A stretch of 64,000 nucleotides of DNA from Caballeronia novacaledonica. GTDB lineage: Bacteria; Pseudomonadota; Gammaproteobacteria; Burkholderiales; Burkholderiaceae. The position numbers and the translations under genes are program-made. Below, piece after piece: positions 44,170-53,138 of this stretch. The stretch covers positions 124,001 to 188,000 of the forward strand of contig NZ_OGTP01000007.1 of the NCBI RefSeq assembly GCF_900258035.1. The letters are read 5' to 3'. The number at the start of each line of letters is the position of its first letter. Position 1 is the stretch's first letter. The notes below the pieces were generated by a model. It did not search any database, was not told where the DNA came from, and was given only the letters and a program-made list of their open reading frames with translations.

Positions 44170-45375
44170 ATGGCCCGAGCGAAAATAGCGCAATTCATAT
44201 TCTGGGCAACCGTGATCGTTGCGCTCTTGTACTCGTCGTATCGCTATCCGTTGCAGATCAATTCCGCGCAAACCAGCCCGACGTATTCGGATACGCCGCC
44301 GCTGTTGCAGGCGGCCAAATACTTGATTCTTGTGGTTGCGTGCGTAGTAATCGCATTCGTAGCTGGCGGATTGCATATTCCACGACGCAGGTTGGGTTTC
44401 ATAGCGGTGTATCTCATGCTGTTGACGTGGCCAATCGCTCATTTCGTGTTCGACAGCGATGCGAAACATCTCGCCCTCCCTATCGTTGCGGGCGTTGCAT
44501 TCTTCATTTCGTTATCGGTGCGCGGTGTGACGCTGAAGGCAATCGACGCATTCATGAAGTTCACGCTGTACTTTTCGCTCGTCGTCAATCTCATACAGAT
44601 GATTCTGTTCTATTCGATCGGGCGACTTCCCGCTCTGGCATACGAAGATACATTGGCCGTCAGATTCGGCAGTTTTTTGGATGATCCGAATGGGTTTGCG
44701 GCTTTGTCATTCCTCCTGCTCGGGTACGCCTATTCCTTGCCGAAGACGATGATGAATCGGCTTTGCATTCTCGGCGTGATCTTGTCCATATTTTTTTCAC
44801 AGTCGCTTACCGCGATAGCTTTCCTTGCACTTTTGATCGGCCTATGGGGACTCACGAATCATTTCAAGGCGACCTTATTCCTTTTGATGATCGGTTGTCT
44901 TGCCGTATTCCTGCCATACCTTTTCAACGGTTTTAATCTAGACGGAAACGGATTGCTGGATGTCGTTTTTGCGTCGAAGCAGGCGAGCTCGGATGCGCAT
45001 TTCGCTTCGTTCAGCCTCGATAAGCTCGCCGACATTTCCGTGTGGATTCTTGGCGGGGACGATTACCTGATATCGGAATCTTGGTGGGTGACCTCGTTGA
45101 ATAACTATGGGTTGATCTGGACGGCATCGCTGCTGCTCATGCTGACGGCATTCTTGTGGAAACTCTACGTTATTTTCAATGAAGCGCGTAGCCAAAGGGT
45201 GAGGCGTGTGACCCTGTCTGTTCTATTGTTTTCAATCTATGTCGTGGCTGCATCGTTCAACTTGCCGTTTCTGACCGTGTTCCCTATCAATTTTATCCTC
45301 ATGTTATTCGTCTCTATCTTTATGCTCGATAAGCTGCAGGAACACGAAGCGGTGGAAAGCTTCGCGCCGATTTGA
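44170..45375 (+). CDS. Wzy-like O-antigen/EPS polymerase (membrane protein)
   Basis: A 401-residue protein with about ten to eleven TM helices and one larger periplasmic loop around 255-300 (NGFNLDGNGLLDVVFASKQA...). FGSFLDDPNGFAALSFLLLG resembles the O-antigen ligase/polymerase core. Sequence conservation in this family is low, so the call rests on topology, length and position between the Wzc-like and beta-helix genes. AGTAAGGCAGTCAGCC precedes the ATG. Base composition is distinctly AT-richer than the flanks, as is usual for EPS polymerase genes. Confidence 0.72.
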   Translation: MARAKIAQFIFWATVIVALLYSSYRYPLQINSAQTSPTYSDTPPLLQAAKYLILVVACVVIAFVAGGLHIPRRRLGFIAVYLMLLTWPIAHFVFDSDAKHLALPIVAGVAFFISLSVRGVTLKAIDAFMKFTLYFSLVVNLIQMILFYSIGRLPALAYEDTLAVRFGSFLDDPNGFAALSFLLLGYAYSLPKTMMNRLCILGVILSIFFSQSLTAIAFLALLIGLWGLTNHFKATLFLLMIGCLAVFLPYLFNGFNLDGNGLLDVVFASKQASSDAHFASFSLDKLADISVWILGGDDYLISESWWVTSLNNYGLIWTASLLLMLTAFLWKLYVIFNEARSQRVRRVTLSVLLFSIYVVAASFNLPFLTVFPINFILMLFVSIFMLDKLQEHEAVESFAPI

Positions 45376-45439
45376 GTACCGAAAGACCGCACTGATATCC
45401 CCAATGCACGTCTGGCTCGCAATCCCGATCTACGCAGCT

Positions 45440-47284
45440 ATGAAAAGGTTATGGCACTGGTTCGCAATCGCAGTTCTCGCGTACGGCAACGTGGCCTTCT
45501 CCCAGGACGCTTCCGTTCCTGGACGCAGCGAGACGAGACGCCTTTCGTCGTCTTCGGAGACGGGCACTGCCGGTTATCGATCGGCGGCGGCAAACGCGAT
45601 CGCAAAAAAAATCAGCAGTAGATTCCGTTCGAGCGTGGAATGCCATGCCGACTTCGCAGCCGATAACACGGGTACGACCGACGCGACTAAAGCGCTCAAC
45701 AAATGCTTTGCCGCAGGCGGAAAAGTCAGGCTAAAGGCTGGTATCTACAAGATATCGTCCTATCTGCTCGTGCCGGCGAATACGTTCGTCACGGGCGACG
45801 GACCTACCGCCACGATCATTCGATTGAGCGCGAATGTCCCGCTCCATGTGCCCTGGGGCAGCCAGGATCAGCATCAAATCATGCTGATAAACGGCGACAA
45901 TGCGGGCGTGTTCAACCTGCAAATCGACGCGGATGGTTTCAAGGGCTGTGGCATTGGTGTCTGGTACTTCGCAAATAACTTTATCGGCGGCAACGACATA
46001 CGGAATTGCGGGAGCAGCGCGCAGGGCATCCTTCAATCAGGTTCAAGCTATCAGTATGTTTATAACAATCACATTTTCAACACAATGCACGGCATGCAAA
46101 TCTGGCAGGTTACGCACGGCCAGTATTCCGACAACGTGATCGACACAGCCGCCGAGGGCGGATTTTTTGAGGCCGACAGCGAAGATTTGATCGTCTACGG
46201 TAATTCGATCTCGAATTGCGGCGATGTCGGTCTCGACGCAGAGGGCGGCGTGGACGTGATTCTCATCGGCAACACGGTGCGGAATGCAAAGTTCGGAGAG
46301 CTGAGCTATTTTGGAAATGGAACCGGATCAGGCCGCATTCCGAGAAACATCGTGTTTGTGAACAATGTTGCTTATCGCACGCCTGTTTATCTCGCGGGCG
46401 CGGCACAGACGTCCGAACCGACGAGCACAGAGGCCGGCGGCATCATGCTGGCGAGTTCGACCGACGGCGAGACGGGCATCGTATTCAGCAATAACGCGGT
46501 TCATGCAACGGGGCGTACGGCCTTGTGGGCAAACGATCAGGGCGCAGGCGTGCGGACAGGCTTCGAGATCGTCCACAACGAGCTCACGAGCGACGACAGA
46601 CTGTTCACGTTCCAACGTGCGTCGGGCGCCGTGATCAGAGATAACCATCTGCACGGCCTGTCTGGGGCCGAAATACATGAAGGCGAATGGAAGAATCCAG
46701 ATGGCGGCGCATTCGTGAATAACACATTCGACTATGACGTCACAAAAAGCAAAGGCTACGCGTTGCGTTATTACACGGACGTGGCTATCGCCACGAGCCC
46801 GATGATCGCAGGAAACGTCTGTCACAATTGCGGCGTATTTGCATTCGAACACGACCCCTATAACTCAGGCGTTCCGGCGATTGTCCATGACAATGCCTTT
46901 TCCGATACATGGCAAGCGAACGGAGGCGTTCATGCGACTTCGAATGGATATCCGTTATACCGCGGGCAGCGGCTGCTAATCTCGTTCTCCGGCGTGAAAA
47001 CCGCGAGTCTCGATCTGTCAACGCTGACAGCGTTGGGCGGCTCGCTGACGCGCGCACGTATGACGTTGCGGGTTTCGTCAACGGGCGCGCCGGGCAACAC
47101 CTACGATCTGACGCGGCCTGCGGGCGCGGTGATCATCTCGCACAGCGGCTCGGGTGCGGGACCGGGCGTTGGCGCGAGTACGACCCGTTACGCATCGTTT
47201 TCGGGGGAAGTGATCAGGCTCAACGGCATCACCGCACAAACGGTGACGGGCTATCTGACGCTCGATCTGACATCTTCCCAGTGA
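45440..47284 (+). CDS. Exported right-handed parallel beta-helix protein, copy 1
   Basis: A 614-residue protein. MKRLWHWFAIAVLAYGNVAF is a signal peptide ending near FSQ. Residues about 75-500 consist of beta-helix rungs with recurrent N-x-I/V patterns such as GNSISNCGDVG, IVFSNNAVHATG and VIRDNHLHG, as in pectate-lyase-like or polysaccharide lyase/epimerase folds. A separate beta-rich C-terminal domain follows. Such proteins in EPS loci may be lyases, epimerases or acyl-modifying enzymes acting on the polymer outside the membrane. No catalytic site can be named. The ATG at 45440 is preferred over 45404 because the signal starts there. Confidence 0.75.
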   Translation: MKRLWHWFAIAVLAYGNVAFSQDASVPGRSETRRLSSSSETGTAGYRSAAANAIAKKISSRFRSSVECHADFAADNTGTTDATKALNKCFAAGGKVRLKAGIYKISSYLLVPANTFVTGDGPTATIIRLSANVPLHVPWGSQDQHQIMLINGDNAGVFNLQIDADGFKGCGIGVWYFANNFIGGNDIRNCGSSAQGILQSGSSYQYVYNNHIFNTMHGMQIWQVTHGQYSDNVIDTAAEGGFFEADSEDLIVYGNSISNCGDVGLDAEGGVDVILIGNTVRNAKFGELSYFGNGTGSGRIPRNIVFVNNVAYRTPVYLAGAAQTSEPTSTEAGGIMLASSTDGETGIVFSNNAVHATGRTALWANDQGAGVRTGFEIVHNELTSDDRLFTFQRASGAVIRDNHLHGLSGAEIHEGEWKNPDGGAFVNNTFDYDVTKSKGYALRYYTDVAIATSPMIAGNVCHNCGVFAFEHDPYNSGVPAIVHDNAFSDTWQANGGVHATSNGYPLYRGQRLLISFSGVKTASLDLSTLTALGGSLTRARMTLRVSSTGAPGNTYDLTRPAGAVIISHSGSGAGPGVGASTTRYASFSGEVIRLNGITAQTVTGYLTLDLTSSQ

Positions 47285-47524
47285 TAACTTCGAGTGCTCT
47301 ATTTCCAGCGGTACTAAAAGTTATCCTATTGAGCCAGCTATTCAAGGCACGTGAATACTCCGAAGAATAAAAATAGATCGAGAGTTCTTTCATATGGATA
47401 TCTATGGATCCGCGCATCGACGAAATATTTTGTAACCTGTATTCTTCCGGCTGAGATCGACTCCCCGCACATTTTTCAGAAGCTATCTGCATTCCCTACG
47501 AACAATCAAACTGGAGGCTACGTG

Positions 47525-48475
47525 ATGTCGACTCCACGTCCTGTCATCAAGAATGCAGCCATCTCCAGCGACGACATTCGTTCGCAACAGTCCGCGGGAG
47601 CGATCAAGCGTATCGGAATCGTTTTATACGACGGATTTTCGTTGCTCGCGGCCGGCATGCTGGCCGAAGCACTTCACGCCGCAAACGAGTTACAGGCCGA
47701 AGGGTCGAAACATGCATTCACGTATAGCGTGAAGCTCATATCGGCGAGTGGTGGTACGGTACCCGGTTCATCGTCGATATCGGTGTGGACCGAAGCGTGG
47801 GGCGATGAGCAGTTCGACGGCATCGATGTGCTTTTCGTCGCGGGCGGAAACGGCGTGGCGCGCGCCTTGGCCGATGAAGCCTTCGTGGCACTTCTGCGCA
47901 AGCTCTGTGAAAAGAGCGTGAGCATTGCGGCGATCGGCAATGGTCACATATTGCTGTCCGCCGTGGGCGTGCAGCAGCGCGAATTGCAGTCGATGACGCG
48001 CGATAGCGATCAGGCGTTGATGAGTTCACTCGCCCTTCTCAAGAAGGACCTGGGGCCCGAAATCGCTGTGCGCGTGGCCCATCGTCTTGGCCTGGGCGCG
48101 GACATCTCGCCGGACGGAGAGATGGAAGACCTGCAAGCAACGACGTTGAGGGAAAAGGTGTGCGCGTCGGCACGCTGGATCACGCAGAACTGTGCAAAGC
48201 CGATATCGATCGTCGATGCCGCGCGAATGTCCGCGATGAGCGAACGTAACTTCCTGCGTCTCTTCAAACGGGAAATCGGCGTAACGCCTTTGCAATATCT
48301 TTTGCGCGCGCGGCTCGACCTCACGTGCAAGCTGCTGAAGAGCACGGATCTCCCCGTCGATAAGATCGCGCGCAGGACCGGTCTCAGCAATGGAGAGCGA
48401 CTGTCGAAGTTGTTTCGCAAGGAGTTTTCGATGTCGCCATCCGAGTTTCGGACACAGAGCCGCAATGCAGAATAA
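47525..48475 (+). CDS. GlxA-type AraC-family regulator (DJ-1/PfpI fused to HTH), copy 1
   Basis: A 316-residue regulator. Residues about 28-190 are a class I glutamine-amidotransferase-like domain (IKRIGIVLYDGFSLLAAGML, DVLFVAGGNGVARAL). The usual nucleophile-elbow Cys is replaced (AAIGNGHILLSAVG), so it is a sensor, not an enzyme. Residues about 210-310 are the double-HTH AraC domain, ending GLSNGERLSKLFRKEFSMSP. TGGAGG before GTG/ATG supports ATG 47525; the long upstream frame is non-coding. It is paralogous to the gene at 50343 and probably controls the EPS genes. Confidence 0.85.
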   Translation: MSTPRPVIKNAAISSDDIRSQQSAGAIKRIGIVLYDGFSLLAAGMLAEALHAANELQAEGSKHAFTYSVKLISASGGTVPGSSSISVWTEAWGDEQFDGIDVLFVAGGNGVARALADEAFVALLRKLCEKSVSIAAIGNGHILLSAVGVQQRELQSMTRDSDQALMSSLALLKKDLGPEIAVRVAHRLGLGADISPDGEMEDLQATTLREKVCASARWITQNCAKPISIVDAARMSAMSERNFLRLFKREIGVTPLQYLLRARLDLTCKLLKSTDLPVDKIARRTGLSNGERLSKLFRKEFSMSPSEFRTQSRNAE

Positions 48476-48854
48476 TGCGGCAGCTGTGACAGTTGTGTGG
48501 CGTACGAGGCAGCACCGTAGAGCGCATTCTTTGCACACTCAAAAAAGTATCGGCGTGCGGTAGAAGGAAACGTGCGCTACGCCACATTCGTCGCTTTTGA
48601 TCTAGCAAATGCGATGGTTTTGACCTAGGCTTTCCCTTGCGAAAAATTCCAAGAATACGGTTACTACCGCGCTGGGTTAGTAGACCGAACGAACAACAAT
48701 AGTGTGTCCCCAAGTCACATTCGATCGATACCATCCGAGACACGACGCGGCGATCGTCCTTTACACAAAATAGTGTTTGGATAGGCGGGCGACCTCGAGG
48801 CGTCGTCTTTCATTTTTTGTTCACTTTGCATAACGAAATAAAAAGGGCAAATTC
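48476..48854. other. Intergenic region before the ATP-grasp gene
   Basis: 379 AT-rich bases likely to hold the promoter of the ATP-grasp gene, as GCATAAC lies 26 bases before its start. No ORF, repeat or RNA gene is recognised. AraC-type direct repeats were looked for by eye and not found. Confidence 0.4.
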
Positions 48855-50021
48855 ATGGAAATCAAGGCGACTTACGGCCAGGCCGCCGAGGCAGTCGTGC
48901 TCGGAGGTACGCTCAACGGACTTGGTGTTGTACGGTCGTTGGCACGTGCCGGCATTCCCGTCACCGTAGTGGGTACGCGATTCACCGGGGCAGCATTGTG
49001 GTCGCGTCATGCATCGCCGCGGCTGGTCAGAGCGTATATCGGCGATAACTTCACCGAGGACATGATCAAGCTGGGAAAGACTTTCTCGAAACGTCCCGTT
49101 CTTTTCCTGGCCGATGAAGAGTGCGTCCGTTCGGTATCCGAGAATCGAAATGAACTCGCCAATTGGTTCATTTTCCGTTTACCGACCAGCCAGTGTACCG
49201 ACACCGCGAGCGATAAAGCCAGCTTTCACGAGTTCGCGCTGAAGCACGGCTTTCCGGTTCCTCGCTCCATTACTCTGGAATCCGGGCCGGACGCGGACAG
49301 GCTCGAGGCTATGACCTTTCCCTGCATCCTCAAACCTGACGACAAGCGTCAGGTTCTGAGGGGCAAAGCGAAACGGGTCGTGAAGGCCGAGTCGTTGGAC
49401 GAGGCGCGCACGCATGCGCTCTCGATGTTGAGCGCTGGAATAAGAATCGTTGCGCAGGAGTGGGTCGAAGGGGCCGACTCCAACATCTACTTCACGCTGT
49501 TCTACCGCGGTCGTGAAGGCCGAAAGGTAGCCGCTTTCACGGGGCGCAAGCTACTCAGCTTTCCGCGTCACGTCGGAAGCACTGCGATCTGCGTCGCAGC
49601 GGACGAAGTGCGCGACGTGCTCGAACCGATGACCCTGCGATTTGCGGAATGTGCCGGCCTCGATGGCATGGGAAGCATGGAATACAAGTGGGACGACATA
49701 CACAAGAAGTTCACGATGATCGAGCCGACCGTCGGAAGAACGGATTGGCAGGAGGAGATCGCCACATTGTGCGGCATAAATATTCCTGCGGCCGCTTATC
49801 GGCATGAGCTCGGCTTGCCGCCGATAAGCGAAGTGGTCCAAGGCGCGAATATGACATGGCGAGCGACGGTCGTGGACCGGGTTCCGCGTCATTTGCGCAC
49901 GATAGGCAGCGTGCTGATAGACGGATACTTTCGGTGGGACGACCCGTTGCCCGCACTTCAGCACTATTGCGTCGTCAATCCGCTTCGCCATCTAGTGCGC
50001 AGATGGAAGACGCCGAAGTGA
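48855..50021 (+). CDS. ATP-grasp domain protein (carboxylate-amine ligase-like)
   Basis: A 388-residue enzyme of the ATP-grasp superfamily. The N-terminal part (AVVLGGTLNGLGVVRSLARA) is a Rossmann-like pre-ATP-grasp domain. Residues about 125-330 form the grasp, with PCILKPDDKRQ (ATP-binding Lys), VAQEWVEGADSNIYFTLFY and the metal-binding MEYKWDD/FTMIEPTVGRTDWQ segment (Glu, Asn/Arg). It most resembles D-aspartate-ligase-like or carbamoyl-phosphate-synthase-type enzymes. It would join a carboxylate to an amine, perhaps adding an amino acid to a sugar of the polymer. Substrates are not known. Confidence 0.75.
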   Translation: MEIKATYGQAAEAVVLGGTLNGLGVVRSLARAGIPVTVVGTRFTGAALWSRHASPRLVRAYIGDNFTEDMIKLGKTFSKRPVLFLADEECVRSVSENRNELANWFIFRLPTSQCTDTASDKASFHEFALKHGFPVPRSITLESGPDADRLEAMTFPCILKPDDKRQVLRGKAKRVVKAESLDEARTHALSMLSAGIRIVAQEWVEGADSNIYFTLFYRGREGRKVAAFTGRKLLSFPRHVGSTAICVAADEVRDVLEPMTLRFAECAGLDGMGSMEYKWDDIHKKFTMIEPTVGRTDWQEEIATLCGINIPAAAYRHELGLPPISEVVQGANMTWRATVVDRVPRHLRTIGSVLIDGYFRWDDPLPALQHYCVVNPLRHLVRRWKTPK

Positions 50022-50342
50022 CTACGCCGACGACGCGTCGAGCGAGCCGGCGCGTCGTTCTCTACGCGATTTCATAAGTCATACGGAACATTCGCTTCCG
50101 TAGAAAGGCTGCAAAGCTTACTTGTCAAGCGGGACACACGTTAGCCGAAATGTGCGTTTTCCCACGGATAGCCGGAATATGAGCGTGCAGTATCGGACGG
50201 TTCTTTGCGGACAAGCTTATCTGATCCGTACCGACGCTCCAACCAGTGGCCTCTTTCCCTTCAATGCGCCTGAAAAAAAATCGGGCGGCAGAATGCAGCG
50301 GGCGCAGTTCTGCGAGTACGAACTTGCGAGGAACATACGGCT
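50022..50342. other. Intergenic region before the second GlxA-type regulator
   Basis: 321 bases without a gene I can support. A short open frame at 50122 has no RBS or protein-like composition. It may carry the promoter of the regulator at 50343. Confidence 0.4.
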
Positions 50343-51323
50343 ATGGCACGCGCTATCTCATTTCATGATGCAAGCCTGAGTGGGAGATCCGAAATATCTG
50401 GCCGGCCCATCGTCAAGCATGTAGGCATCGTTCTTTATGATGGATTCTCTCTCATAGGAGTCGGCACCCTGATCGAAATTCTGAAGATCTCGAACGAATT
50501 GCAAGAGTCCATGAAAGGAGAGAATCTTACGTATAAGATTTCTCTTCTGTCGGCTCGCGGAGGGGTAGTGACAAGTTCCTCGTCCATCTGCGTCGGCACA
50601 GAATCCCTGCACGGACAGCGCTTCCGCGCTTGCGACGTGTTATACATCGCGGGTGGAACCGGGGTGTCGGAAGCATTGGCAAACGAAAGACTTATTGAAC
50701 TGCTGAAGTCCGCGCCCTCCGGGAACGCAGCCATCAATGGGCTGGGCAGCGGACATGCACTTTTGGCGGCCTCTGGCCTGTCGTGCGAGACATGCGCATT
50801 GCAAGGGCGCGATTTATTCGCGCATGACTACCCGGTTCGCACTCGGGATGAGCGCAGCCATGCCTTGATCTATGCGCTGGACTTGCTCAAACGAGATCTT
50901 GGCTATGACATCGCATCGTCGGCTGTCGAGCGTCTACTCGACAATCAACACGTGTCGATCATGCTGAGCGAAATGGGCACGCCGACCGCGGCCGAGAAGA
51001 CCCAGGAATCTGCGCGCTGGCTGGAACGCAATTGCGGCAAACAGGTTTCGGTGGTGGACGCCGCCCATACCGCCGCAATGAGTGGACGGAACTTTTCACG
51101 TCATTTCAAACGCGAAATGGGTCTCACGCCTTCACAGTACTTGCTGAACGCGCGTATGAAGCTTAGCTGCGAGTTGCTCGCGAATAGCGAGCTTCCCATC
51201 GACAAGATCGCTCGGCGGACGGGCCTGAGCAGTGGAGAGCGGTTATCAAAGTTATTCAGAAAGCAGTTCTCCATGTCGCCAGACGAATTCCGCGCACGGA
51301 AACGAGAAGAAAGCATAAGCTAG
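50343..51323 (+). CDS. GlxA-type AraC-family regulator (DJ-1/PfpI fused to HTH), copy 2
   Basis: A 326-residue paralogue of the 47525 protein. Its amidotransferase-like domain (KHVGIVLYDGFSLIGVGTLI, DVLYIAGGTGVSEAL) again lacks the Cys nucleophile (NGLGSGHALLAASG). The AraC domain ends GLSSGERLSKLFRKQFSMSP, near-identical to copy 1 in this segment. The ATG at 50343 has only a weak RBS (GAGGAACATACGGCT). It lies 30 bases upstream of the deacetylase gene, so the two are probably one unit. Two such regulators in one EPS locus suggest layered or hetero-oligomeric control. Confidence 0.85.
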   Translation: MARAISFHDASLSGRSEISGRPIVKHVGIVLYDGFSLIGVGTLIEILKISNELQESMKGENLTYKISLLSARGGVVTSSSSICVGTESLHGQRFRACDVLYIAGGTGVSEALANERLIELLKSAPSGNAAINGLGSGHALLAASGLSCETCALQGRDLFAHDYPVRTRDERSHALIYALDLLKRDLGYDIASSAVERLLDNQHVSIMLSEMGTPTAAEKTQESARWLERNCGKQVSVVDAAHTAAMSGRNFSRHFKREMGLTPSQYLLNARMKLSCELLANSELPIDKIARRTGLSSGERLSKLFRKQFSMSPDEFRARKREESIS

Positions 51324-51353
51324 CCACAACCTTCGAGGGACGGGAGGACAGAC

Positions 51354-52235
51354 ATGACCGCCAAGGCAGTCCTGCAAAACGTTTTCGCACGCGGCATTAT
51401 GACTTTCGGGTTCGACGTCGCTTCGCGCCGCCTTCTATGGCGCGATCGCGTTGCGGTTCTGCTGTACCACGATCCGAAGCCGGAGGTACTGGATGAACAT
51501 CTGACGCACTTGAAAACGCTTTGCGAGGTTATCCCGCTCAATCAGGTGGCCTCGCAGGGAAACGGACGTCCCAGAGCGGCCATTACATTCGATGACGGGG
51601 TTGTGGGCAACGCGGATCTGCTGCCGGTATTCGTCAAACACAAGGTTCGTCCGACGATTTTTCTCTGCAGCCAATTCGTCGGTCGGCCTGCAGTGCACTG
51701 GTGGCTGCTGCCCGTTGCGAAAGAGGCCGGCATCGAGCGACTCAAGCGCATGAGTAATCAGGAGCGTTTGGCCGAACTCGAGAAATATGGCGTCAATCAG
51801 ATTCACGAAGACGAAGCGACCGGCCTGACAGCCGAACAACTCGAAGAAATGCGGCCATTCGTGGATTTTCAGGCACATACACGCTTTCACCCGATCCTGA
51901 CTCGTTGCGATGAACGGGAGTGCGAGCAGGAGATCTCCGTTTGCAAGCTGGAAATCGAATCCATGCTCGGCATCGAATGCGAGCATTTCGCGTATCCCAA
52001 TGGCAATTACACCGACCGCGAAGTCGGATTCGTGAAGGCCGCAGGTTATAAAACGGCCCGTACATGTGATCTCGGCTGGAACGACAATCGCAGCGATCCA
52101 TACCGTCTTAAAACCATAGTCATCGACGATGACGCCACGCTTCCGTGGTTCGCGGCACAGTTGACGGGAATTCCGGTTTTCCTGCGATATGTCCGCCACG
52201 CTCGCAATCTTTCCGGATATTCGCCGCAATTCTAA
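51354..52235 (+). CDS. Polysaccharide deacetylase family protein (NodB domain)
   Basis: A 293-residue carbohydrate esterase 4-type enzyme. The catalytic motif one is TFDDG (78-82) with Asp80/81, and the zinc motif two is H175-TRF-H179. FAYPNGNYTDREV represents a later motif. It would remove N- or O-acetyl groups from sugars of the exopolysaccharide. There is no signal peptide at the N-terminus (MTAKAVLQNVFARGIMTF), so it may act on lipid-linked units in the cytoplasm. GGGAGGA gives a strong RBS. It follows the GlxA-type regulator gene. Confidence 0.88.
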   Translation: MTAKAVLQNVFARGIMTFGFDVASRRLLWRDRVAVLLYHDPKPEVLDEHLTHLKTLCEVIPLNQVASQGNGRPRAAITFDDGVVGNADLLPVFVKHKVRPTIFLCSQFVGRPAVHWWLLPVAKEAGIERLKRMSNQERLAELEKYGVNQIHEDEATGLTAEQLEEMRPFVDFQAHTRFHPILTRCDERECEQEISVCKLEIESMLGIECEHFAYPNGNYTDREVGFVKAAGYKTARTCDLGWNDNRSDPYRLKTIVIDDDATLPWFAAQLTGIPVFLRYVRHARNLSGYSPQF

Positions 52236-53138
52236 TCAAGACTGGGCGCGCCGTCTGCGGGAGCTGACGGTTGAAAACGATCTCGCCGCCTTGGAATAAT
52301 GGTCAAGACTCAGACATTGCGTCGATTAAAGCGTAAATATTGACCTCGTGCGTCGCGCGACGGAGGGCGCCAGAGACGAACATGATCGATAGAACGTCCG
52401 GCAGCAGAGAAAGTCCGTCGCGGTCGCCGCACGATTGCAGACGCTGCACAGCAGAATCCGAACCTTCCAAAATTAGCTCGCGCATGTCAGCGATTGCATA
52501 ACAAAACCTGTTCGCTGCGGCTTCTCGCTTGGTGTCCGCCGATGCATCGCCAAAGCTCTCCCGGTCTGAAATCGATATGGTTGGCAGGATTAACCAAGGC
52601 GTTGGCGAGAAAATTTCCGTCCATAAAGTAAGCTATGGACAATGATGCATTGCGGATGTTCCTGATGAACGACGCAAGAACACGGGATGGTCCGATTCTC
52701 ACTCATACAAATTAGCGCGATCGATCGCATATCAATGTCGTTTCGATCACGCTGTCGAAACCGGCTGTGCTTGGCCAACGAAGTCGGTCGTTGGCAGTAC
52801 GGATCCGGATTCGTTTCAAGTTATCTTGGCGCGTCCAGCTATGGCGGTGGAAAGCATGCGTCGATACAAGTCATGTATTTATATTTAGGAATACATATTC
52901 AAAATGCCGTTCGGATGCACTCGTCGAGTGACTTTAGATATGGATTACGCTTCACGCCAGGCGGTTAGCTGGCAAGACATCTCACGTTTCACGAGGGAGG
53001 CCATCGACATTACCTAAGACGTTGGTCGATCATCAGATAAAGAGCAGATAAGCGCAATATCGACTGGGTGGTTCGAAGAGGCTGTCCTGTCAGAACGATG
53101 AAGCTTGGTCGAAGATGTTCTAAAACCGGATTAAAGCT
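52236..53138. other. Long low-GC intergenic region in the EPS locus
   Basis: 903 bases between the deacetylase and a GT4 gene. The only coding-like signal is on the minus strand at about 52303-52606 (listed separately). An inverted repeat GTCCATA-N8-TATGGAC is at 52619-52640. From 52780 to 53138 I see nothing that I can assign beyond a likely promoter for the GT4 gene. Confidence 0.5.
52303..52606 (-). pseudogene. Possible small protein gene or gene remnant, no start codon in its best frame
   Basis: Read on the minus strand, this frame gives a protein-like sequence containing ESFGDASADTKREAAANRF, CYAIADMRELILEGSDSA and LSLLPDVLSIMFVSGALRR. It ends ALIDAMSES at a TGA. The only ATG in the frame is internal (52485), and the frame is closed upstream by TAG near 52635. 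A neighbouring frame (52487-52702) supplies an ATG and overlaps it, so a frameshifted gene is possible. No family recognised. Confidence 0.35.

Noticed and set aside
50122..50379. An 85-codon ORF before the second GlxA-type regulator
   Set aside because: No RBS, no protein-like pattern, and it overlaps the regulator start.
52687..52968. A 93-codon plus-strand ORF in the 903-base gap
   Set aside because: Composition is not protein-like, with no RBS or recognised motif.
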